Shown here in pieces: positions 42,219 to 52,713 of a stretch of DNA of 64,000 bases. Under the pieces are notes generated by a model. It saw only the letters and a list, made by a program, of their open reading frames with translations, searched no databases and was not told where the DNA came from. Both the position numbers and the translations under genes were made by a program. Source of the DNA: Vicia villosa (taxonomy: Eukaryota > Streptophyta > Magnoliopsida > Fabales > Fabaceae); NCBI RefSeq assembly GCF_029867415.1, contig NC_081182.1:7355213-7419212 (forward strand), written 5' to 3'. Position 1 is the stretch's first letter. Each line of letters starts with the position of its first letter.

Positions 42219-44694
42219 TCACACAATTTTTTTGTTCATTTCTTCTTCCTTCACATATATCAAACGTATCGGATAACCACTCTTAAGTTTCGTAAAAAGT
42301 GCTGATTTTTGAATACTCGAGTCAGAATCAATCACCTTCCACCTGAACATCGAATACAATACAATCCTTTACTATAACAATGTGAATGTTACTAAAGTAA
42401 AATTAATATAAAGAATAATCGAAAGTACTCACTTGAAACGAGTAACGAAACGATGAAGAAACACCAACATCATTCCTTCAGCCATGTTCTTCCCAAGACA
42501 CATTCTTCCTCCAATCCCAAAAGCTAAGAAGCTGTTTGGTTTTGACTCACTCTGCAAATTTATTGCTACATTTTATATATCTAATCATGATTTTCCAACA
42601 TTAAAATTTGGCCATATGATACACATAAACTCACCGGAAATCTTGAAGGATTGAACACATTCGGGGCGCTGTGAATACTTGGATCATGATGTATTGATCT
42701 AGCATCAATATTAATGTTCCAACCTTTTTTGATCTCAAATCCTATATAAAACAAGCCTTTATTTAAGTAATGATATAATACTATTTATATTAAATTTGCG
42801 CACTTCTATATATATTTAAACCTTCAATTTCGCAGTCCTCAAGTGCTACTCTAGGCAACCATTGCACTACAGATGCCATTCTTAATGCTTCTTTTACCAC
42901 CTGCAAGTAATTCAAACTTGTAAATTTGATGAAGCAGATAACACTTGTTAGATTTTGTGTTGGGTGTCTGCTGCAAAACATGAATAAGAAGAAGATGAAA
43001 ACGATATGATGAAAGTTGCATACCTTGGAAGCATATTGCATCTGAGAAAGAATCTCTAATGTAAGATTCATACTTCCTCTACATTTTTTCTCAATCTCAA
43101 CTTGTTCCTTCTATTAAAGCACCAAACGACAATAATTTAGTAAATAAATACCAAAAAAATGTTGAAAAAAGACAACTAAATATTAAAAAAAATTCACTGA
43201 CCTTAAGCTCATTGAGAACCTCTTGATTCTCGTCCAAAAATTTGATCATCCATGTCACTGCAATTGCTATAGTGTCTTGTCCTGCAATTTCAAACTCGTT
43301 ACAACACAATCTCATGTGCATTGTATTCGACGGATTCAATTCAATAGTACTAATACTTCTTACCAGCAATTATCATAGTTAAGATATTATCTTTGATCTC
43401 TTCATCTGTTAGCCTTGTTATAACTTCATCTTTTTCTAATTTATTATCATCATTTGTCAAAAGTTGCAGAAGAAAATCTACATGGCTAGTTGTGATTCCG
43501 CTTCTTCTTTCACTAATAACTTTCTCCAATATGTTCATAATTCTTTTTCGAGCCTGCATTATTACTTGTAAGCTCGAATCACCAATTTATACTGAAACAG
43601 AAAATTTATAGATTAAAAACTTGGATGATTTGTATAATCAATCACCTGAAGACCTTTGTAGAATCTGGTCCATGGTAATCTCAAAGGCAATGCAAGCATT
43701 GCTTCAGACACACAAGTAACATTCTTTTGCATCACCATTAGTTCATCACCATTCTCAATGCTTATTAGCATCTTGCACATTGCCTTACAAGCTAGCTGCA
43801 TTACAAACATCATGACCTTAAAGTTAAAAACATTTATACTTATATAATACCTTAACCAGTAAAGATCATAGTCGTCTTAGTTTTTGGAGGCCCTATTTAG
43901 GTTAGTTGTAGTTTAACCATGGCAAATAGAGTTTATATTCGACTACAATTTAACTGTGAAAATTTTTAGACCCGTGCGAGATTACAGCCCTAAAGATCAT
44001 GTGCAAGTTTACACAAACATAAGTGTAAAAATCTGTTCTGTTACCTTGAGGGCTTCATCTTGTATGATGAGAAGGGATCCACATTTCCATGCACTTGTAG
44101 CTTCAGCTACAAGTCCATCGAAGAGTTGAACAAAGGAAGACAAAGAATGAGGTGAGAACAAACTGAAAAGACGGCTTCGAATGAGTTTGTGATGCTGCTC
44201 AGCTGCACAGAGCAAACTATCAGGACCCAAGAGCTTGGAGATTGTCTTTATGTACTTTTTTGAGAACTTCCCTCCTTCGTTTCTTAGAATCGTTTTCGCT
44301 GAATCCTTACTCGAAATAAATACATGTGTTTCCCCAAATAACTTGGTCTTGAAGCAATTTCCATATCTGCATATCAAAACAAGTGGAAACATCAATAAAA
44401 AATGAATATGTTTTCTGAAATCAAACTTTACAAGAACAAAGTAGTGTCTTGTTACCGGAGGCGGCGAAGTCGAACAAATTCGTAGACTCCTTTAGTACTA
44501 TTGATGGCAGCCATGAAATGCAGTGTCTCTCCTATGAAGGGTAATCCTCTATTTCCCGGAGGACTTCCAACACTATTGGACTTGTTTTTTTTGCACCAAA
44601 GTGCTGACAACATTTTAAAACATGATAAAAACAGCAATAAGAGACCAACATGGTAACACATATAAGAATGTTCCTTTACCAATTGGGAAAGCAT
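42219..44694 (-). CDS. Cytochrome P450, CYP722-like (CYP85 clan), ten exons
   Basis: Ten exons join in frame with GT/AG borders: 44694-44456, 44366-44045, 43795-43646, 43553-43364, 43281-43202, 43110-43024, 42900-42822, 42741-42635, 42551-42433 and 42342-42219. They total 1497 bases, 498 residues plus TGA. An N-terminal hydrophobic anchor (CYHVGLLLLFLSCF) is followed by PPGNRGLPFIGETLHF. The oxygen-binding I-helix is AGQDTIAIAVTW (about 299-310), ExxR is EALR (360-363), the PERF-type block is FNPSRF, and the haem loop FGIGGRMCLG has its Cys at 436. The sequence INSTKGVYEFVRLRRLRYG and the end LKSGYPIRLIYV recall the CYP722 family. CYP722C enzymes convert carlactonoic acid in strigolactone synthesis; the CYP722A/B/C subfamily here is unresolved. 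All catalytic motifs are intact. Confidence 0.88.
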
Positions 44695-44731
44695 TTTGAT
44701 TCCACTGCTTCTTTATCAACCTGAATTAGTG

Positions 44732-44745
44732 CTATATATATATAG
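44732..44745 (-). promoter_or_regulatory. TATA box of the P450 gene
   Basis: The minus strand reads CTATATATATATAG about 38-50 bases upstream of the ATG at 44694, a normal plant spacing. Confidence 0.6.
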
Positions 44746-47132
44746 TATTGTGTCATGATATGGCAGACAAAGCACTAGATTGAAATTTGAAAGACTGAGT
44801 TCCACTTTGTCTAACAATGAAGTTAACATTAGGTAGTCATGATCAAGAGTGACATCATGCCATTGTTGACGGTCAGAGGTAACTGGTATAGAAACTCTCA
44901 CCAATTTATTTTATTCTCGGTGGATTTTAACATCACTTATTTTATTAGTTTATAAGTTAATATTGGAGGTGCTTGTGTCATGGTTTTATTAGAGAAGTTG
45001 CCCACGGTTCAATTTGCTTCTTGGTGGGTGCCTCGGGTCGTGTCATGGCAACGTCGAAATGATTTCACTAACTTGAGGAGAGGAGTGGGCTGGAAAATAA
45101 TAATTAGGGGTTGTTTATTACACTCTAAGTTTTTCTTTTAAATTCTATGAATTTTTCGAAAATTTTCATTTTGTCACAGTCGAAAGATAACAGGATGTAT
45201 CCTAATCAGTGATGTCCACGTGAACTCGATCAACAAATGACCAAAGAACATGTCTACACTTTTCTGAATTGATGCTGGGAAAATAATATGAAAAGATGGA
45301 TAGATTATGACACAGAGGATAGTCCTTCAAAATAAGTAGAGCAGATTGGAAATTAATTCAACACATTCATTCAACAAGAAAACCCAGAAAGGTTACAAGC
45401 AGTAGAAAACAAATGGCTCACTAACTCTATCAAATTGATCCATTCGAAACTTACAATCTTGAACAATATATTCTATACTAGAAATAGAGTGCTTGGAATC
45501 TATAAAAATCACCAAAACAGGTGTGCATTAGAAGCACTGGATCAGCAACAGTGTCGTAAAACAGCCTATACAAAACAGCACTGGATCAGCAACAGGCTGT
45601 TGAACCTATACAAAACAGCCAGAATCAACCGAAGCTCTGTTTGCTTCCATTTTATAAGGCTCTTGGTTATGTTGACATTGGTTAGTTTCCAATTTCCATT
45701 CTTTTTTGGCTCTATGTAGCTCCATTCAATTCCTGTAGAAAAGGTCAAAGTATTAATAAAAGCTCCACTAAGCAAGCTGACATAACTAAATAAATACCAA
45801 AAACTGACTCAGCTTAACAAACTAAAACCAGAAAAACAGAAATGTCTATGAAAGTCTGAGATTTAGAGATGCTCAGAATATGTTTGGTCTATTGGGAATG
45901 AAAATAGAAAAAAAAAAAAAAAACAAGATTCTCATTCCAAATAGTGAGGCTTATGAGGGAAGTCTTAAATGCTAACTCCAAACGGTTCTTGCGCAATTAC
46001 TAGAAAGCACTATAGGAGAATTTAAATATACCAGAATGTTTAGGTAAATCTCAATTTAAATTTAACACCTTCAATGTTACAGTACAGTCAGTGACTGCAA
46101 GTAAACATCAACTTCATTTATCAAATTTTGCATGTTTTTTTATCTCCTTAGTCAGCATACATGTAGAAAAACATAAACACAGCTTTTTCTCATCAAATCT
46201 CTACCCGATATCCTAAGGAAGCAAGCAATACAAATCATAGACGTGCCGAAGTTCACAAGAGGTACATAAATTCATTCAAAAACAGTAATAATAGCATCTT
46301 TAATTAGTGAAATTATCAACTTTCATCAAACAGAGCTATACCAATTGAAACCCAAACCATATTACAAGACAAATTGAAGCTAAGGGAACAATAAGTGCTT
46401 AAACAAAATCCTAATTCAAAAACATCAAGAGACGTTTGGCTTAATTTATTAAAGTATTAAGGCTTACCACCATTATGAGGTGTTTGGATTTAGATATCTA
46501 AATGTTTGATTACATTAGTTACTCTGACCATATCATTTGCATGTAGTAGATTATTAAGTTTTCATTTAAAAGTTTGGAATCAAAGCTAGGCTTCTGTATA
46601 ATAATAGTAGAAGCTCACTTTAAACTATTGACAATTTATTGAAATGAAAATCATACAAAACATAAGCGAATAAGATGAAATGAAAAAACTGGACCATAAC
46701 AATATTATATTAACTAACTAACTAATCTACTTAAAGATTATGTTCTCACATCAGTACAAAGCAGTTGATGATAAGTATTTCAATCCCAAATGCACATACA
46801 AACTTGTTTATGTAGGAACCCGTGAATTTTTAACAAATTAAGTAACATGAAAAAATTTACAAATCATTTTCAAATCACAATGATCTTTTTCAAACATACT
46901 AGTGCCTTGGTTTAATAGATAGGTTTAAATTCTAATTTTAGAAAATTGAATCACAAATCATCAAAAGAAACCTATAGTTGTGAAATAAAAGGTAATGCAT
47001 GAACAGCGAATCAATGGAACTAAATATCTGAAAAAAGAGAATAACATAAGTAACATAATAAACATAACAAATAAGTTACAATTGAGACTAAAGTTTAAGT
47101 CAAATAGTACCTGCCACATTAACATCCTCGCA
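44746..47132. other. Intergenic between the P450 and the F-box pseudogene
   Basis: AT-rich, with short frames and no homology that I recognise. A two-copy 44-bp tandem repeat lies at 45533-45619 and a 17-A run near 45910. The part just below 47132 is probably the old 3' UTR of the F-box gene. Confidence 0.5.
45533..45619. repeat. Two-copy tandem repeat, 44-bp period
   Basis: AGCACTGGATCAGCAACAG recurs at 45533 and 45577, and CCTATACAAAACAGC at about 45564 and 45605. No function is apparent. Confidence 0.75.
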
Positions 47133-47953
47133 TTAGAAACAAGGTGATACCAAACTCTCAATGTAGACTTCAGGGTCAGTCCAATTTTCAGTGTTTGGAA
47201 TCATTTGAATCTTAATAGCACCATTTTTGAAATCACAAAGGGCCAAACTCGTTGACTTCTCCATCAGCACTTGGTCATCCTCGAAAATCCAAATTGGCAT
47301 AGATATATGAAAGAAACGAGAAATGCAAAACAACTGAGTCCACGACTCTTCATTTCCATATTCCTTCATCATCCAAACGCAAGAAAATGTGAGACTATGA
47401 GCTAAGATACACACACAATCCCTCAAAACATCCAAGATCACCTTAAACACATCCCTTCCGTAGTTGGGAACCGAAAGTTTTCGATACGACTCATTCACCA
47501 AATCAAAAGAAACAATGCTATAATCATTAGATGCAAACCAGTTGAGTGCGCCGCTAGCTAATTTCAGTGACCTAGATTCTGGAACAGGAAACTCACCCGG
47601 AATCATTCTCCAAGAATCACTACCCAATGTATGAACCATTATGTTAGTGGGTAGGACGGTGCATGGGAGTCAATGAGAGAGATTAAAAGGAGGCGGTGGC
47701 GATGGCATGCGGTTGAGATGCGAAGATGTTTCCGAATGAATTTGGGATCAGAAATTAGGGCGTTGAAGGACTTACATAGACATCGAAGTTGAAGGAGAAG
47801 CTTCACCGGCAAACGACACAGAATTTCTGTTACAAGTTCAAACGGAAGAGATGGTAATGGCGATGCTTGAAGTGACAAAGTTGTTAGGGTTTCAGTGACG
47901 GCGGTTGCGGTTTTCTCATCCATCTGAGAGCATCTCCCAATTGTGCAATCCAT
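47133..47953 (-). pseudogene. F-box associated (FBA-type) protein, internally deleted
   Basis: The 5' piece (47953-47639) has the F-box PSLPFELVTEILCRLPVK, then LLQLRCLCKSFNALISDPKF and FIRKHLRIS. F-box proteins bind SKP1 and select targets for ubiquitination. The 3' piece (47639-47133) reads VHTLGSDSWRMIPGEFPVPE, ASGALNWFASNDY and VSFDLVNESYRKLSVP, the C-terminal half of the F-box-associated domain. Where relatives have roughly 100-150 residues (the WNPS...GFGYD region) the two pieces are fused with a frameshift: TAA of the first overlaps ATG of the second. Total length of about 270 residues against a usual ~370-400 and the frame break make it a pseudogene. A MITE sits 8 bp upstream of the first ATG. 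Confidence 0.8.
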
Positions 47954-47961
47954 CCGAAGGC

Positions 47962-48286
47962 TATGTTTGGATTGATGGACTAGAGCGGAGCGGAGCGGAG
48001 TGGAACATGATAGAATGGAGTGGAGCGGAATGGTATTGAGATTTCATTCCATTGTTTGTGTATATTTTATAATTTGGCGGAGCGGAATAGAATATTTTAG
48101 TTCATTCCATTGCATACACTCCAAATTGGGTGGAATGAAAATTGAAGGATATGATGGAATAGGATGGAATCGATTCCATCATATTCCATTCCACTCCATC
48201 CATTATTTATAAATCCAAACAATGGAATCTTATTAAATACCACTCCACTCCATTCCATTCCATCACATTCCATCAATCCAAACATA
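47962..48286. mobile_element. MITE rich in GGAATGGA repeats, at the F-box start
   Basis: 325 bp bounded by TATGTTTGGATTGATGGA and its exact complement TCCATCAATCCAAACATA (18-bp terminal inverted repeats). The probable 8-bp target duplication is CCGAAGGC (47954-47961) / CCGAAAGC (48288-48295), one mismatch and one extra C, which would suit hAT. Inside are many GGAGCGGA, TCCATTCC and GGAATGGA runs in both orientations. Its insertion sits between the F-box ATG and its promoter. Confidence 0.75.
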
Positions 48287-48479
48287 CCCGAAAGCGCGAA
48301 GAACTAACGGCTTCTTCTTCTCGGAAATGAAATGGAGTAGCCACTAGTTGTACTGTCAATGCGCGTGAAATGACAAAGTAAATAAAACTATTTGTTTTTA
48401 TTTCTACTACCAGATAAAAATTTAGAGATACCTCAATATACCCCCTTATACTCATATAGTAATTTGGCGAAATTTTAAT

Positions 48480-50060
48480 TATATCTGCTATTTTTGGAGA
48501 TGCACATTCGGAAGTACTTATTTTTAAAAAAAATTAGTTTTTTTTCGTAAGTATATCTACGAAAGCGTTAAAAAACATAGTGAACGTCGGGAAAATTCAA
48601 AATATTTTGATTCAGTAAATCTTCTGTAGATCTATCTACGAAACATGTTAAAAATAGAGTGTTTCGTGGATGTACCAACGAAACCTTCTGCTATATTTTA
48701 AATCACCTACATTTCACTTCAAAACTCCAATATTTTTAACAAAAATGGAACATCAAATTATAGTACAATAAAGTAGTGAAATTTAAAGGCAATGAAATAT
48801 ACTACAACAAAAGAGTAGATCGTATAGATCATCCAGATAGTGTGAAATACATAATCAAAATTAAGTACATAAATGTAATCAAAATACAGACATCAATAAA
48901 ATCACAGGCATCACTACTGTGTGTGTCAGACAACATCCTCTTCCTCTACCCTGCCTCATGCCCCGCCGGCCGCCTCTATGTCCACCACGTCGTTTGCTGG
49001 CTACTCTGCCTCTACCGTCAAGTGCCCCATCGGTCTTGACACGATGTCAACGGTATAATCCTCTCTGACACCCCCAGGATATCATCTGGCACACGCCTAT
49101 GATTAGACCCCTCAGAGAAGAAACCATCAGCAATGTCTGCCCGCACCATGTCAAGTATCTCACGACACCGAGGAAGAACATCGTCAGTGTGGTCCAACTA
49201 AGAGCGATGAGTCTGCAAGATCTCCTCATGGGCTGGTTTGGGTAGAGATCCCAGTGCAGTGGGGATCATGTATGGGTGTGACATTGTAAAGTACCAAGTG
49301 ATGTACCCGTCAGCGTAGCTCTAGTTTCTATTTAATCTGGTCGCCCGAGCCTTGTCAATAACCATGTGATGCTCAAAATCTGCAAAGACCTCATCTATCT
49401 CCCGACGAGTAATGACGATAGGAGCAGAGACGGATGGGTGGCGAGGTATCATCTGACAGTACCCGAATTGTCGCATAACGCGCTCCAAAAGATAACAAAG
49501 CGCCTCAGCCGCATCAGCCTCCTCGTGCAGCTTAGGAGGTGGCACCAGAGATCTAGCATCCCTCTTCAGTGGTGGCACAGGAGTAGAAAAAGTGTCCCAG
49601 CGACGTCTACGGGCGGAGGGCGTCTGTGAGGAAACCACACCATCGTCCCGAGGCTTATGAGATGAAGTAACAGATGTGGTAGGCTCTTCGGCTGGAACGG
49701 ATATACCAGGTACCTCTATTGGAACGGGGGTATCAGGTGCATCTGCTGGAACGATGGATCCATTCGTCACCAGTGACAGTGCCTGCATTCGTGCACGTCG
49801 CACGGAGGCATGCTGTGCAGTCCTCCCAAATATAATGCGGTATGGATGGTTGACCATAATGTCTACATTGTATTATAAATAAAATCGGATTAGATACAAT
49901 TAACTTATAAAAGAAAAGGAAAAAAAATCAAATTTAACTCTGCATGTGCAAATACAGAAGACTTTCATAGATGCATCTACGAAACTACCTAATGTTTCAT
50001 TTGTTCCGTAGATACACCTACGGAACATTCTGAAACTTCAACGACGCAATAATGGCGTCT
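48480..50060 (-). mobile_element. Second MULE-type family with TTTCGTAGATGCATCTACGAAA palindromes
   Basis: Variants of the palindrome occur at about 48547-48566, 48607-48628, 48660-48682, 49962-49985 and 50005-50028, e.g. ATAGATGCATCTACGAAAC and GTTCCGTAGATACACCTACG. They flank a plant-mobile-domain pseudogene. The arrangement copies that of the first MULE family (other palindrome, other gene). Terminal inverted repeats were not resolved, so the superfamily is inferred. Confidence 0.5.
49031..49857 (-). pseudogene. Plant mobile domain (PMD) protein C-terminal fragment
   Basis: From ATG 49857 (MVNHPYRIIFGRTAQHASV) the frame is open for 178 codons, then has a TAG at 49321-49319, but continues in the same frame: SYADGYITWYFTMSHPYMIP, then further stops near 49202 and 49031. 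VMRQFGYCQMIPRHPS and the 'Y-x-x-W-F/Y-x-x-S-H-P' block match the C-terminal part of transposon-borne PMD proteins (the MAIN/MAIL1 family in plants). The proline/serine-rich segment about residues 36-100 is a linker. A Gly/Arg-rich tail (RRGGHRGGRRGMRQGRGR) lies just downstream in another frame. The N-terminal PMD core is absent. Confidence 0.65.
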
Positions 50061-50360
50061 GTCATTGTTCCAAGCACTAAAAAACCTCATTTTGGTGGCT
50101 TGATCGTCCATTTTAAACTTCAAAAAAATACCTACATTGTCTCTAAACTATGTTTCTAAAACTGTCCAATCATTTCTACACCTAAAAATTGAATTCTAAC
50201 TCTATCACGGGGAAAATCGAAAATAACTCGAAAAGTAAAAAACTTACCAATTAAATTGAGTTTTGAAGTTGTTGGAATGTGTTGATCGTTGATGTTGACG
50301 TTTATCGTCGAACTCGAGAGAAAAAAACAACTTTATTGGATTTTGATTTTTGAGGTTGAG

Positions 50361-50512
50361 AGATGCAAGCAATTTTAACTCAAGAGAAATGTATTAAAGC
50401 TTTAAAGGGTGAGGCATCGATGCTTGCGCGCCTTAGTAAAACAGAGAAGACCGGGATGGTGGATAAGGTCAAAAGCGTCATTATCTTGTGCCTCGAGGAT
50501 ATAGTTCTATGG
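50361..50512 (+). pseudogene. Copia B gag, first fragment
   Basis: The frame reads MQAILTQEKCIKALKGEASM then LARLSKTEKTGMVDKVKSVI and LCLEDIVLWE, the start of a copia gag (UBN2-like) lacking the usual preceding FxGxNDFxLWKxK. It is cut at 50513-50517 (GAAGT) by a Cassandra LTR. The next codons appear at 59174. Confidence 0.8.
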
Positions 50513-51237
50513 GAAGTTGTAACGCCATGCTTGCTGTAATACGGTGAACTGACCTTTTATCGATCGGAATGTCGCGGTAAGCAAGAGTCGCCACCGACTT
50601 TTATTTTATCCAAACAAATTCGGAAAGGCAAAAAGAAACAGAAAAAAACCTTTTTAAAGAAATCTAAGTTCGGGGGGTAATTTATGCAAAGGGAATGTGT
50701 AAAGCACCCTTTGCATCCATGGTTTGCCATGGGCTCTTAATTGCTTTGCTTGCTCGTTTTCAGAAAATGTAGATGAAAGAGGAAAAATGGACTTTAGCTC
50801 GTAAATGAGCGTAGCCAGTTTTTTTGAAGAATTTTGAGAAAGAATATAGAAAATTGAGCATTGCAAGGCAATTAGGGGCAATTACCTTAAACTCAGATGA
50901 TAGGTCTCTTTTTAGCCTTTCAGAATGAAAGGGTCAATCCTTGCCATAAGAGGGCAGGAAGCCTTTCGTTTGGAGGTAGAAGGGTCATCGAAACATCCTT
51001 TGCTATAAGATTGTCCCATGCCATAGGAGGGCAGGTAGTCTAAGGTAAGGATTAGAATAAGCCTTATTCGTAGGCAGCCAGAAGATACCTCAGCCTTTTT
51101 CGTAGGCAACTTCCGAGGGTCGAGGTCATGTTAGTGTATCGAAGGCAGCATCATTTTTAGGGTCTACTGACCTTTTATCGAGGCAACATGGCTGAGGTAT
51201 CCTCATATTCGAGGGACTGGCTATTCTGCAAAAACAC

Positions 51238-51278
51238 AAGGCAACAAGGCAACAGGCAACAGGCAACAAGGCAACAGA
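51238..51278. repeat. GGCAACA minisatellite
   Basis: Six imperfect GGCAACA/GGCAACAA units inside the outer LTR. Confidence 0.85.
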
Positions 51279-52510
51279 GAGGGTTACCCAAAAGCGTGCG
51301 TGTGTGCACCAATCACGTGATTATATTCAATTATATTATCTTGTAAATTAGTGAGGCTAATTCAATTTAATGGTTGTCACTCCCTATTTTACTAACCACG
51401 CAGATAATATAAGGCAAGAACAACAGTAATATGGGGAAGGAACAATGAAACCAGTGGATCCCTTAATAGGGTTTGACACAAGTAATAATTGAGATAGAGT
51501 TTAGGGCTACCAATGTTCGTAGCTTTGGCAATTTGACAAACCCTGCAAATTAGGGGAAAGACAATAAAACCTAGATGAGTGTATTATCAGTTCAGAGGCA
51601 GACATAGCTAACCTTAATAAAAATAAAGGATAAAAAAAATTAATAATAAATAAATAAATAAAAAGAACTTAGCTTTGCATTTGAATTTGATCTGACATGG
51701 TTGACAGTCGGAGGAAGCCTCAAGGTTAACCCTGAAAGTGGCAAGGCAAGGGCAAAAAAATTGAGTGTAGGCATAGTTCAAATAGATGTCAAAAGGCAAA
51801 CCCTAAAAATAAAAGGAAACAAAATAAATCTAAAACTTAAATTAAATACTCAGCTTCGATTGGAAGGTTGATGGGTGAGGGTTCGCCTCGAGCCTTAAGC
51901 ATTGAATCTGATCATCAGAGAATTGACAAAAATATAAGTGTAGGAGGAGTTCTATTGACGAGGAAATTAAACCCTAATCACAAAAAAGCTAATAACAATA
52001 ATAATAAAAGAAGGGTTTAGAACTTAGCTTCGTTCTTTTGATGTGGCGCGTAGTCAGAAGGCACCTGGAAAGACAATCCTGAAAAGGCACAGAAGAATAA
52101 ATATTTCTTAGTGTATGGTGCATTCTCGCAAACCCTGATTCGGGTGTTTAAATAAAATAAAGTAACCGATCGATTTAATTAATTAATGGTTTCGCAGCCC
52201 AATTAATTAAATCGAAGAAAGAAAATAAAATTAGGTAATAAAACATTTTTATGAAATTTTTATGAATTAAAATAGAATATACATGAATTATTGAAAATAT
52301 ATAAGTAAATAACTATAATAGGAAAATGAATAATGTGAATAGAAAGAAAATAAATGATAAATATTAATAAATATAAAAGAAAATAAATCGACACATAAAT
52401 TTGTCAAAGAAATAAGTTAAATAAAAAAATATTATTATTATATAAAAAAAAGGTTTTTAAAAGATAAATATAATTTTTATAAGTAAAAGAGAAAAAAACA
52501 AATAATAAAA

Positions 52511-52511
<1 letters not shown>

Positions 52512-52544
<33 letters not shown>
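52512..52544. repeat. (TA)n microsatellite
   Basis: About 16 TA units inside the outer LTR. Confidence 0.9.
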
Positions 52545-52553
<9 letters not shown>

Positions 52554-52713
52554 TTAAAAAAAGAATTTGTATAATTAAATATAAAAAAATTTGAGGGACT
52601 TAGCGTTTGATTCTGTGTGGCGCACACTGAAGGTCTACCATGCACTTGCGCCTTTACATGCGTTGGATGGGATAAGGCAAAGATCTGACGGCTGCTGAAT
52701 GATAGCACATGGC

